From: Goodfellowiella coeruleoviolacea
Lineage (GTDB): Bacteria; Actinomycetota; Actinomycetes; Mycobacteriales; Pseudonocardiaceae
Direction: 5' to 3'
NCBI RefSeq assembly: GCF_024171785.1
Contig: NZ_JAMTCK010000011.1
Coordinates: 247,653 to 311,652, forward strand
DNA: 64,000 bases
The first letter of the stretch is position 1. Each line of letters starts with the position of its first letter. The notes under the pieces are model-generated. The model was not told the origin of the DNA and ran no database searches. It saw nothing but the letters and a program-made list of their open reading frames with translations. Both the position numbers and the translations under genes were made by a program. Positions 18,001 to 24,246 of the stretch are shown piece by piece.

Positions 18001-20712
18001 GGTGGCGCGCGAGACGCGGCGGCGCAGCTCCACCGTGGCCAGCGAGTCGACACCGAGCGCGCTGAACGGGATCCCGCTGCTGGCGTCGATGTCCCGCCGG
18101 CCGAGCACCAGGCCGAGTTCCGCGGTCACCACCGCGGCGACATCGACGGCCGTAGTGGGCGCGACCGGGTCCGGCACGCTGTCCAGCCAGTACCGCTGCC
18201 GCTGGAAGGGGTAGGTCGGCAGGCTCGTCCGCCGGCCGCCCGGGTAGAGCACCGACCAGTCGACCGGCACACCGCGGACGTAGGCGGCGGCCAGCGCGGA
18301 CAACAACTGCGCGACGCCGTCTCCCCTGCGGCGCAGGGCGGGGATGAACTCGTGATCACCCTCCAGGCAGGCCGCCGCCGGCACCGAGAGAGCGGCCGAG
18401 GGGCCCAGTTCCAGGAAGGTGGTGGCGCCGAGCGCACCCAGCGACCGGACGGCGTCGGCGAACCGGACAGTGGCCCGCACGTTGCCGATCCAGTGCTCCA
18501 CCGAGGTCACCTCAGCGGGCGTGACCTGGCCTCCGGTCACCGTCGAGACCATCGGCAGCCGCGGTGCCCGCAGGGTCAGGCCGCGCACCACCTCCGCGTA
18601 CTCGTCGAGCATCGGGTCGGTGAGCGGCCCGTGCCCGGCGACCTGGACGTTGACCCACTTCGGTGCCCAGCCCGCGGCCTCGGCGAGCCGCGCGCACTCC
18701 GCCAGCGCGCTCGTGGCCCCGGACAGCACCACCTCGCTCACGCTGTTGACCGCGGCGACGCCCACCAGGTCCTCGCGCCCCGCGAGCAGCGTCGCGGCCT
18801 CGGCCTCGGGCGCGCGGACGACGAGCATTCCGCCGCCCGGTGGCAGCGACTGCATCAGCCGCCCCCGTGCGGTGACCAGCGTGCACGCGTCCGCCAGCGA
18901 CAGCACTCCGGCGACGTGGGCGGCCGCGATCTCGCCGAACGAGTGCCCGCACACCAGTGCGGGCCGCACGCCGAACGACTCGACCAGCCGGTAGGCGGCC
19001 ACGTGGAAGGCGAACAGCGCGGGCTGGATGAACTCGGTGCGGTCCAGCGTCTCGCCGTCGTCCCCGAAGACCAGGTCCCGCAGCCCGGACGGGCAGTGCG
19101 CGCAGACCTCGTCGAAGGCCGCCGCGAACACGGGGAACGTCCGGTGCAGGTCGGCGCCCATCCCGGGCCACTGGGTGCCCTGCCCGGCGAACAACGCGGC
19201 GACCTCGCCGCCGGTGACCCGCCCGGTGACCACACCGGGCGCGGACACGCCCTCGGCCAGCGCGGCCAGTCCTCGCGCCACCTCGGTGCCGACGACGACC
19301 GCGCGCCGCTCGAAGTGCGTGCGGGTCGTCGCGAGGGAGAAACCGGTGTCCGCGGGCGATCCCAGGGGTTCGATCCGGGCGGCCTGCTCGCGCAGGGCGT
19401 GCTCGGTTCGCGCCGACAGCGGCCACGCCAGCACGTCCGGAACCGGTGGCTCCGGTGGGCGGACGGCGGGCGGCGCCGACTCGAGCACCAGGTGGCAGTT
19501 GGTGCCGCCGAGTCCGAACGACGAGACCCCGGCGAGCCTGGGCGCACCGGTCCACTCGGTCAGCCCGGTGACCACTCGCAAGCGCCACTCCTCGAGGGCG
19601 ATCAGCGGGTGGGGACTGGCGTAGTTGAGGCTGGCCGGCAGCTGCCCGTGGTGCAGGCCGAGCGAGGTCTTGATGAGCCCGGCGACGCCGGCGGCCCCGT
19701 CCAGGTGCCCGATGTTGGTCTTCACCGAGCCGACCAGGAGCGGCCGGGCCCGGCCTTCGCCCAGTGCCGCCCCGAGCGCCGCGGCCTCCACCGGGTCGCC
19801 CGTCGGGGTGCCGGTTCCGTGCAGCTCCACGTAGTCCACGGCGCCCGGGGCCACGCCGGCGTGCCGGTAGGCCGCGCGCAGCAGCGCCTCCTGGCCGGCC
19901 GCGTCCGGCGTGACCAGGCCCCCGCGCGCGGGGTTGCTGTTCACCGCACCGCCCCGCAGGACGCAGTAGACGCGGTCGCCGTCGCGCAGTGCGTCGGACA
20001 GCGGCTTCAGCACGACGATCCCGCCGCCCTCACCGCGGACGATGCCGTCGGCGCGGGCATCGAAGGTGAAGCAGCGGCCGCGCGGCGACAGCACCCCCAT
20101 CCGCTCCAGCGCGAGTTCCCGCTCGGCGAGCAGGTTCAGGGTGACCCCGCCGGCGAGCGCGAGTTCGGATTCGCCACCGCGCACGCTCTCGGCGGCCAGG
20201 TGCACCGCGACCAGTGAGGACGACTGCCCGGAGTCCACCGTGACCCCGGGACCGGTCAGGCCGAGGACGTAGGAGAGGCGGTTGGCCAGCATCGACCGGC
20301 TGAGTCCGGGCGTGGTGTGCGGCCCGACCGCGTCGGCGCCCCGCCGGTCGGCCAGCACGGTGTAGTCGTCGGCGGTGGCCCCGAGGAAGACCCCGACGCG
20401 GCGGTCGCGCAGGCCGCCGGGGACGATCCCGGCGTCCTCAAGGGCTTCCCAGCCCAGTTCGAGCGCCAGCCGGTGCTGCGGATCGATCTGTGCGGCCTCC
20501 CGAGCGGGGATGCCGAAGAACTCCGCGTCGAAGCGGTCGACGTCGTCGAGGTAGCCGCCGTCGAGGTGGCCTCGGCCTGCCGGTGCCGGGCCGAGGGCGT
20601 GCCTGCCCTCGGTCAGCAGCCGCCAGAACGCCCGGGAGTCCGGCGCGCCGGGCAGTCGGCAGCCCAGCCCGACCACCGCCACGGAACGGCTTGCGGCACT
20701 GCGCGGTTCCAC
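9070..20712 (-). CDS. Modular type I polyketide synthase: KSQ loading module plus modules 1 and 2
   Basis: First subunit (3880 aa) of the assembly line; it chooses the starter unit and makes the first two extensions. The start is GTG at 20712, with GGAGGTGGT just upstream. Loading module: KSQ with Gln163 in place of the active Cys (VDSGQSSS), AT (GHSFGE ~590, motif VAGH, specificity unclear) and ACP (GVDSLA ~890). Module 1: KS (TACSSA ~1108), AT (GHSQGE ~1540 with YPSH, methylmalonyl predicted), a DH with HxxxE and Asp replaced by Asn ~1972 (probably inactive), KR (TGGTGGLG ~2170) and ACP (~2443). Module 2: KS (TACSSS ~2662), AT (GHSVGE ~3090, HAFH, malonyl), KR (TGGTGALG ~3512, LDD) and ACP (GFTSL ~3800). 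The acidic tail ending in LFELIDRELG is a C-terminal docking helix that would recruit the next subunit. KSQ domains decarboxylate a malonyl-type unit on the loading ACP; that role is family knowledge. Confidence 0.97.
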   Translation of the reverse strand: MEPRSAASRSVAVVGLGCRLPGAPDSRAFWRLLTEGRHALGPAPAGRGHLDGGYLDDVDRFDAEFFGIPAREAAQIDPQHRLALELGWEALEDAGIVPGGLRDRRVGVFLGATADDYTVLADRRGADAVGPHTTPGLSRSMLANRLSYVLGLTGPGVTVDSGQSSSLVAVHLAAESVRGGESELALAGGVTLNLLAERELALERMGVLSPRGRCFTFDARADGIVRGEGGGIVVLKPLSDALRDGDRVYCVLRGGAVNSNPARGGLVTPDAAGQEALLRAAYRHAGVAPGAVDYVELHGTGTPTGDPVEAAALGAALGEGRARPLLVGSVKTNIGHLDGAAGVAGLIKTSLGLHHGQLPASLNYASPHPLIALEEWRLRVVTGLTEWTGAPRLAGVSSFGLGGTNCHLVLESAPPAVRPPEPPVPDVLAWPLSARTEHALREQAARIEPLGSPADTGFSLATTRTHFERRAVVVGTEVARGLAALAEGVSAPGVVTGRVTGGEVAALFAGQGTQWPGMGADLHRTFPVFAAAFDEVCAHCPSGLRDLVFGDDGETLDRTEFIQPALFAFHVAAYRLVESFGVRPALVCGHSFGEIAAAHVAGVLSLADACTLVTARGRLMQSLPPGGGMLVVRAPEAEAATLLAGREDLVGVAAVNSVSEVVLSGATSALAECARLAEAAGWAPKWVNVQVAGHGPLTDPMLDEYAEVVRGLTLRAPRLPMVSTVTGGQVTPAEVTSVEHWIGNVRATVRFADAVRSLGALGATTFLELGPSAALSVPAAACLEGDHEFIPALRRRGDGVAQLLSALAAAYVRGVPVDWSVLYPGGRRTSLPTYPFQRQRYWLDSVPDPVAPTTAVDVAAVVTAELGLVLGRRDIDASSGIPFSALGVDSLATVELRRRVSRATGVELPSTALFDHPTPAALVEHLRACAPETPPRPPEPRPAGDTDPVVIVGMACRLPGGVASPEDLWELVARGGDAIGPLPADRGWDTAGITAGGGGFLHDAAGFDPALFRISPREAMAMDPQQRLALEVAWEAVERAGIDPTRLAGSDTGVYLGAMAQDYGPRLHEVTGTAGGLALTGTLTGMVAGRVAYALGLEGPALTLDTACSSALVALHSAVRALRAGECSLALAGGVTVMASAGVFLEFSRQGGLSPDGRCRSFAAAADGTGWAEGAAVLVVERLSDARRNGHDVLAVVRGSAINSDGASNGLTAPSGLAQQRVIRAALADAALSAEAVDVVEAHGTGTVLGDPIEANALIAAYGPGRATPLWLGSLKSNIGHTQAAAGVAGVIKVVQAMRHAVLPPTLHAEAPSAQVDWANSPLRLLTRARRWDGPRRAAVSSFGITGTNAHVVLEAADPALEPRPADGPGCWPLSAATPEALRAQALRLSTVEHGSPADVGFSLATTRAHLLHRAVVVGRDRDQLRAALAALARGEPDDRLVTGVADRERRPVFVFPGQGAQWTGMARELLETAPVFAETLTECARALEPHVDFAPLEALDDEQALSRVEVVQPVLWAVLVSLAALWRSWGVEPAAVVGHSQGEIAAACVAGALSLADGARVVAVRSRLIAEELAGTGGMASVAAPLDEVRALIGDRLDIAAVNGPCSVVVSGQVESILDDPRVRRIAVDYPSHSAAVQRLAERLPRELASIEPRPPAIPFFSSLGEFDSLDAGYWYRNLRQPVRFERAVRALLAAGHDLFLEVGPHPVLTGAIEQTAADAGAAAAVTGTTRRGSGDLTQVHLALGVLATHGCPVDWTAVFAGARRVALPTYAFQHRRFWLDAGAGRPASGHPLIRDVVELPGMDGVVLTARLAPDAEPWLGEHRVREEIVFPSTGIAELVFQAAAQAGVDGIEELVLHAPLVLPAEARVVVTGTRATVHARRAAGLPWVLHATAVLGTDGPAGAVLDGPPATAAELDVSDFYAELAAHGAWYGPECRGLRRAWSCGSSAHVEIEPPPADAARYGAHPAAVNVALQAAALVGVPADWMPFSWTGARLHLPGATPARALLTRTAPGTIAVTVADAAGAVILSVDGVVLRPPVPSGGLYQLRWDPVDATDPVGDVLVLDEPDPHAAARSVLRVIQERLAGPVAPLTVVVGEDLAGATAGGLVRSAQSEHPGRFILVHSDAGPPALLPPGEPELRVRDGGTLVPRLVPAEPAPRRWKPEGTVLITGGTGGLGRALARHLVREHGVRELLLLSRSGGDAAEFDDLDAEVTVVAADVADRAALAAAVAGRTLSAVVHLAGVVDNALVEALTSEQLTRVLRPKIDGAANLHELAGTADLVLFSSIAGVLGGMGQANYAAANAYLDALAAHRRHRGLPAVSLAWGPWTAEIGMMGKLGEADRRRLAPAGLSCLDVEAALRLFDAAVRTDAPVVAPVLWTADAPAAVPPVLGEVFRTRGRAEARDRSPEAVGDLIRATLAAVLGHGPEWTVSRDAAFRDLGVDSLTAVELRNRLAGLTGLRLPTTLVFDHPTPGALTEHLTGLVEGRAARRVRAPAPVSTEEPIAVIGMACRFPGGVASPEDLWRLVADNVDAVTGVPDGRGWALDGEPAGFGGFLPDVAEFDADFFGLSPIEALSMDPQQRLLLETTWEALERAGIDPRALAGTDTGVFTGVGYHDYHCVVREAEQLRGHVLTGVSGAVASGRIAYVLGLQGPAVTLDTACSSSLVALHWAVRSLRSGETSLMLAGGVTAMATPDPVAEFSRQGGVSRDGRCKAFAEAADGTGLSEGVGVLVLERLSDARRHGHRPLAVIRGSAVNSDGASNGLTAPSGPAQQRVIRAALADAGLTPADVDLVEAHGTGTALGDPIEAHALLATYGQDRQRPLLLGSLKSNIGHTQAAAGVGGVIKAVLALRHGEIPATLHVDAPSSKIDWSAGRVELVRENRPWPQTGRVRRAAVSSFGISGTNAHLILEEATPEEVGDPPERAPGTGGLVPWVLSGHTEAALRAQADRLARWPGPGSAAEVGAALSRGRAALTHRTVLFGHTRDELRAALTGALRVRAARPDGRTAFLFSGQGSQRAGMGQALRAAYPAFAEAHDEVRAAFPPGLLDGDLDQTEFAQPALFAVEVATCRLLESFGVRADLLLGHSVGEIAAAHVAGVLSLADAATLVTARGRLMRTLPGGVMIALDAAEDEVAGEPGVSVAAVNGPGSVVISGPEDAVTRVASRFGGGRRLRVSHAFHSALVEPVLARFREVAAGISYRSPRTPVVSTLTGALASEEDLRTPAYWVRQLRETVRFSEAVLAAGRAGARRLVEVGPGASLTVLARGILGEDAVCAPALRDEPDSVLHAVADLFTDGVAVDFAPAFPGVSPHRADLPTYAFQREHFWPGHDHGGRAYRIEWRPVETAPAALSGTWLLVDPPPGLGEGLARHGAEVVLLASGAGFAQRLRQAPRPDAVVLSTSDCRELLTLDRELDDEVGVWALTAGRPEHAAVRGLGRVLALEKPRRWLGSVELPGALDEDLLGKLVRVLAGHTGEDQVRIAPDGVFGRRLVRAPRTPSRAWRPHGTILVTGGTGALGAQVARCFAGHADHLVLASRRGLAAPGAPALVAELAAAGTRVTAHAVDITDDAALAGLVAAHPDLTAVVHAAGVLDDGIVDSLTPERFDAVWRPKAHAARRLHELTLGHDLSAFVLFSSLAGVVGGGGQGSYAAANAYLDGLAEHRRSLGLPALSVAWGAWAGEGMAAGGVHAEGVRPLAPQDALTALEQALGRDEPSVVVADVDWPVFAEQFTAGRPSPLLAELHAPATRRADLDGLTGTARRRALLDLVVRHAAAALGHSAPARLDPDRPFSDAGFTSLTSVELRNRLAAELGVALPAALVFEFPTARALAEHLADPDEPEDGGLADGLADDSADDPGDDLAGASAEDLFELIDRELG

Positions 20713-20981
20713 TCACCACCTCCACGGGAAATCCGCGAACCCCCCTCGGGGAATCCGCTTTCCCAGCACGGTGCTCGGACGGGATGAACAGGGCGCGGCA
20801 CGGACCGACGGCAAGCGGTACCGCTCGCGGAGAAAGGGGGAGAACACCCGGCTTGTGGATCGCCCGGGCACAAGGTCGATTACCGGTAGTTAACGATCGT
20901 GTCCTTCGTGTCACAGTAACCCGGGGTCCATCTCCGATCAAGGATTGTCCTGTCCCCCAAGGAGAAGTGTCCGTTCGTCCA

Positions 20982-21001
20982 CGGTTCGCACCGGTTCGCA
21001 C
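20982..21001. repeat. Tandem 10-bp repeat in the PKS/glycosyltransferase divergent promoter region
   Basis: CGGTTCGCAC occurs twice head to tail, with a related CCGTTCGTCC just upstream at about 20971. It sits in the 428-bp non-coding gap (20713-21140) between the divergent PKS and glycosyltransferase genes. The same gap has a short AT-richer patch at about 20878-20896 containing TACCGGTA and GTTAAC. Direct repeats in such a place are typical of activator sites, but no regulator gene for this cluster lies within the window, so the role is a guess. Confidence 0.35.
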
Positions 21002-21020
21002 CCGCCTTGTCGGACAGGGC

Positions 21021-21049
21021 TTGCCCCGGGGCGGGCAATGGTGTAGACC
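21021..21049 (+). promoter_or_regulatory. Possible sigma-70-type promoter of the glycosyltransferase gene
   Basis: TTGCCC at 21021-21026 and TAGACC at 21044-21049 are separated by 17 bp, about 90 bp upstream of the glycosyltransferase ATG. The match is only moderate and was found by eye. Confidence 0.3.
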
Positions 21050-21140
21050 ACGAAGTTGTCAGGGGGCCGTTCGACCCGCCCCGTTTCTCCCACCGGTGCC
21101 CAGAAGCAGTCGTTCGCCAGGACCCTCGGAGGGAGCGGGC

Positions 21141-22172
21141 ATGGCCGGTCGTGTCATCTACATCGGCGCCGAATCACAGATCCCGGTCGGCGGCATCCGG
21201 CTGGCCACCGATCACGTCGCGACGCTGGTCGAAGCCGGAGTCGAGGCCTACCGCTGGACGCCGACCCCCGGCTTCCGGTACACGTGGTTCGAGGACACGG
21301 TGCCGACTCTCTCGGGCTGGCACCTGGATCTGACCGAGGACGACGTGCTCGTGCTCCCCGAGTTGGCCGTGCTCCCCGGCCGTGATCCCGCACCGGGCGC
21401 CCGCAAGGTCGTGCTCAACCAGGCGCACTTCCTCACCTTCGTCACCTGCCCCGACATCGAGGACTACCCGGGCTGGTCGCCGACGCCGTCACTGTGGACG
21501 ATCTCCCGGGAGAGCGCCGCGGTGCTGGCGCGGGCGGTGCCCCACCTGCCCCCTGCCGACCTGATCCCGAACCCCGTCGACACCGAGGTCTTCCGACCAG
21601 GCGCGCACCGCCGCCCCAGCGTGGCGTGGATGCCGCGCAAGCGGCCGGCCGACGGCCTGCTGCTGCGGCGGATCCTGCGCAACGACCCGAGGTGCGCGGG
21701 CGTCGAACTCCGCGAGATCAAGGGCCTGTCCCATGACGGGGTCGCCGAGGTGCTCGCGACGACATCGGTGTTCGTCGCGTTCAACTCCTACGCCGGCGAG
21801 GGTTTCGGCCTGCCCGCCGCGGAAGCGCTCGCCGCCGGCTGCCTCGTGACCGGCTACCCGGCCGGCGGTGGCGAGGAACTGTTCGAGGCGCCCGCCGCCT
21901 GGGCGGTCGCGGAACACCGGCCGACCCTGCTGGCGGACAAGGTGTTCGAGCTGCTGGAGATGCCGGGCCAGGAGGAGCTGCGCGCCGCGGGCCGGCAGTG
22001 GATCCAGGAGCGCTACACCAGGAAGGTGACGTCGGCGTCCCTGCTGACGGCGGTGGCGCACGCGCGTTCCCGCCCCGGCGGCGCGTGCCGGGCCCAGCAC
22101 CCGGCGATCTGGGAGCCCGAAGTGCTCAAGATCATCGAGCCGTACACGGCGTCGATCCAGGCCGCGAGCTGA
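21141..22172 (+). CDS. GT4-type (GT-B fold) glycosyltransferase
   Basis: A 343-aa protein. The ATG at 21141 follows GGAGGGAGC at a good distance, so the much longer upstream open frame is rejected. The C-terminal half has the retaining GT4 signature: E220-GFGLPAA-E228 (EX7E), which binds the nucleotide-sugar donor, followed by a small glycine-rich turn (YPAGGGEE). The N-terminal half begins with a beta-strand/glycine segment (VIYIGAESQIPVGGIR). Being divergent from the PKS and only 12 bp from a methyltransferase gene, it could glycosylate the polyketide, but macrolide glycosyltransferases are normally GT1. A cell-surface glycan role is equally possible. No signal peptide or membrane segment is seen, so it is probably cytoplasmic. 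Confidence 0.8.
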   Translation: MAGRVIYIGAESQIPVGGIRLATDHVATLVEAGVEAYRWTPTPGFRYTWFEDTVPTLSGWHLDLTEDDVLVLPELAVLPGRDPAPGARKVVLNQAHFLTFVTCPDIEDYPGWSPTPSLWTISRESAAVLARAVPHLPPADLIPNPVDTEVFRPGAHRRPSVAWMPRKRPADGLLLRRILRNDPRCAGVELREIKGLSHDGVAEVLATTSVFVAFNSYAGEGFGLPAAEALAAGCLVTGYPAGGGEELFEAPAAWAVAEHRPTLLADKVFELLEMPGQEELRAAGRQWIQERYTRKVTSASLLTAVAHARSRPGGACRAQHPAIWEPEVLKIIEPYTASIQAAS

Positions 22173-22184
22173 CCGGGACTGCCC

Positions 22185-22808
22185 GTGGTGGAGCCTGGGA
22201 ACCGGATGCGGGACACGTTCACCCGCATCTACGCGAGCGGCGAGTGGGGCCGGGAGGAGTCGAGGTCGGGCTTCGGCTCCAACCTGGTGCAGACCGAGGT
22301 GATCCGCGGCGAACTGCCGCGCCTGGTGCGTGCACTGGGCGTGCGAACTTTCCTGGACGTGCCGTGCGGAGACTGGTTCTGGATGTCCCGGGTCGACCTC
22401 GGCGTGGAGCGCTACGTGGGCGCGGACGTGGTGCCGTGGGTGGTCGAGCGCAACCGGGAGCGGTTCGGCGCGCCCGGGCGGGAGTTCCGCGTGCTGGACC
22501 TGCTGGCGGACCCGTTGCCGCAGGCCGATCTCGTGTTCTGCCGGGACTGTCTGGTGCACTTCAGCGACGCCGACGTCTTCCGGGCACTGGACGCCATCCG
22601 CGCGAGCGGGGCGACCTGGCTGGTCACCACGACCTTCCCCCGGTGGGACAACTGGGACATCGACACGGGTGGCTGGCGTCCGATCAACCTCACCGCCCCG
22701 CCGTTCTCCCTCGCGCCCCCGGTGCGGCTGGTCAACGAGCACTGCACCGAGTACCACCCGCACTTCACCGACAAGTCGCTCGGCGTCTGGCGCGTGGCCG
22801 ACCTGTGA
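22185..22808 (+). CDS. Class I SAM-dependent methyltransferase
   Basis: About 200 aa. The SAM-binding motif I is FLDVPCGDWFWM (residues ~53-64), followed by an acidic residue at the end of strand 2 (GADVVPW), motif post-I (VLDLLADPLP) and motif IV (ADLVFCRDCLVHFS). The N-terminus (FTRIYASGEWGREESRSGFGS) is typical of small stand-alone methyltransferases found beside sugar or glycan genes. The GTG at 22185 gives 207 aa; the ATG at 22206 (200 aa) is a good alternative, since the conserved region begins there. It lies 12 bp after the glycosyltransferase stop, so the two are probably co-transcribed and may act on the same sugar. The acceptor is unknown. Confidence 0.78.
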   Translation: MVEPGNRMRDTFTRIYASGEWGREESRSGFGSNLVQTEVIRGELPRLVRALGVRTFLDVPCGDWFWMSRVDLGVERYVGADVVPWVVERNRERFGAPGREFRVLDLLADPLPQADLVFCRDCLVHFSDADVFRALDAIRASGATWLVTTTFPRWDNWDIDTGGWRPINLTAPPFSLAPPVRLVNEHCTEYHPHFTDKSLGVWRVADL

Positions 22809-23180
22809 CCAGACCTGGCGGACAGAGGCTGGAACGCGATGCCCGTGGTGCACCCACCGTCCAAACAGGACACGAAGCGGCCTGGGCGCACCGAGCGCGG
22901 CCAAGTCCCGTTCCGTCCTCGCCGGCGGAAGCGGTTCATCGGAAGGCGGAAGAGGAAGGTCTCTGTCGGCACCTGTGCACGCGGATCTGGCACTGCCTGT
23001 CTTCACGACCACGCGGTCACACTCGGCATGCCCCCCTCCACCCCACTCACCGGTCGAACAACATCCACGTCCCGACCGAGTTGACGGCTCACAATGTCGT
23101 GTCATGCCGAATGGTGGCATTGTGGACGTTCAGCGGACCTGCGCCTCGCGCCTGCCACCCGCACGCAGCGCTGGTGGCGG
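22809..23180. other. Intergenic gap, no gene recognised
   Basis: This 372-bp stretch separates the methyltransferase gene from the convergent hydrolase gene. The short frames crossing it show no recognisable domain. No convincing terminator hairpin was found by eye. Confidence 0.5.
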
Positions 23181-24146
23181 CTACTTGGTCCGCACTTGGC
23201 CGAGCGACGGATTGCTGTGGATCGCTTCGCTGGCCTGCTGCCACGCGGGGTCACCGTCGTGGAGGGCCGATCGCAGGTAGGCCCATGTCGCGCGCTGGGT
23301 GACCGCCAGCCGTTCGGGGTCCTCGTCGTCGGTCTCGGCGAGGCTGTAGCCCATGATGCCGCCGAGGTAGTGCTTGGCGCCGGGGAGGGTCAGCAGGGCG
23401 TCGGCACCCGGGCTGCGGTGGTAGGGCTCGGCGTGCCAGTCGGCGCCGCGGGTGGTGGCGGCAGGGTTGTCGTCTTCGTCGCCGTAGACGACCAGCGTCG
23501 GTGTGGTCAGGTGTGCGAAGTCGGCTGCCAGCTCGGAGTACCGCTCGCGCATGGTGTCGGTCATGCCCTCGGCGCTGCCGGTGGAGGCGAGCAGCACACC
23601 CGCGCTGATGCGGGGGTCACGCAGGTCGAGCACGGTTCCGCTGGCCGGATCGGTGGCCCGCGCGCCGAGCAGCACGCTGGCCGTGTTGCCGCCCGCGGAG
23701 TGACCGACGACGGCGATGCGCGTCGGGTCGAGTCGCCCGGCGACGACCGGCGCCTGGGCCTCGATGGCGTTGAGATTGTCGAGGATGAGCGTGAAGTCGT
23801 CGATCCGCGATCGCCAGAACAGCGGGTGGCCGGGGGCGCCGGTGTCGAGGCCGAGCCCGCCGCCCGGGGAACTGAGATGGGTCGGCTGGATGACGGCGAA
23901 TCCGTGACTGGCGTAGAAGTCGACCAGGGGCGAATAGCCGTCCTTCGACACCAGATAGTGCGAACTGCCGCCCCCGTGAGACAGCAGCACGATCGCGACG
24001 GCGTCGCCGTGCAGGGGTGCGGTGACCCGCAGCTGCAGCGGGAGGCCACGGTCCGGCGCCGGCAGGGTGACCGGGTTGACCGCGACGGTCGGAACCGCGT
24101 CAGGGACGGGGATGCGCCGGGCGAGCTGAACACAGTTGTTCGTCAC
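23181..24146 (-). CDS. Alpha/beta hydrolase (dienelactone hydrolase/PAF-acetylhydrolase-like)
   Basis: A 321-aa hydrolase. The nucleophile is in VVGHSAGGN, the oxyanion region is LLSHGGGSS, the acidic residue is probably in VVYGDEDDN, and the histidine is in PGAKHYLGG. The substrate is probably an ester or lactone, but this cannot be read from the sequence. The frame is open for another 80 codons upstream, but that part overlaps the divergent regulator gene and its promoter; GTG at 24146 (VTNNCVQLA) is the sensible start. The gene diverges from an MmyB-type regulator across a 100-bp gap with inverted repeats, so it is probably the regulated target. No signal peptide is evident. Confidence 0.8.
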   Translation of the reverse strand: MTNNCVQLARRIPVPDAVPTVAVNPVTLPAPDRGLPLQLRVTAPLHGDAVAIVLLSHGGGSSHYLVSKDGYSPLVDFYASHGFAVIQPTHLSSPGGGLGLDTGAPGHPLFWRSRIDDFTLILDNLNAIEAQAPVVAGRLDPTRIAVVGHSAGGNTASVLLGARATDPASGTVLDLRDPRISAGVLLASTGSAEGMTDTMRERYSELAADFAHLTTPTLVVYGDEDDNPAATTRGADWHAEPYHRSPGADALLTLPGAKHYLGGIMGYSLAETDDEDPERLAVTQRATWAYLRSALHDGDPAWQQASEAIHSNPSLGQVRTK

Positions 24147-24167
24147 GAACCCACTGTGCGGCCGATC

Positions 24168-24214
24168 GTCCTGGTCAACCAGGACTGATCTATCCAGGAC
24201 CAATCTCGTCCTGG
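24168..24214. promoter_or_regulatory. Inverted-repeat operator cluster between hydrolase and XRE regulator
   Basis: A palindrome GTCCTGGTCAACCAGGAC (24168-24185, 8-bp arms) is followed by CCAGGAC (24194-24200) and GTCCTGG (24208-24214), which form a second inverted pair. The same half-site therefore occurs four times in 47 bp between divergent genes. This is the expected place for the MmyB-type regulator to control itself and the hydrolase gene. Confidence 0.6.
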
Positions 24215-24246
24215 GTGGGCCGCGTCCGCGCGAGCATACTGAACAG

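Noticed and set aside
218..20217. Very long plus-strand open frames across the PKS region (for example 218-1936, 1991-4501, 4556-7666, 9208-12684, 12697-16050, 16093-20217)
   Set aside because: They are antisense to well-conserved KS/AT/DH/KR/ACP coding sequence. Their translations are dominated by R, G, A, P, H and Q without domains, as expected from GC-biased third positions.
22839..23084. 81-aa plus-strand frame after the methyltransferase gene
   Set aside because: It is low-complexity, with basic, Ser/Thr-rich sequence and no domain or ribosome-binding site. It is not convincing as a gene.
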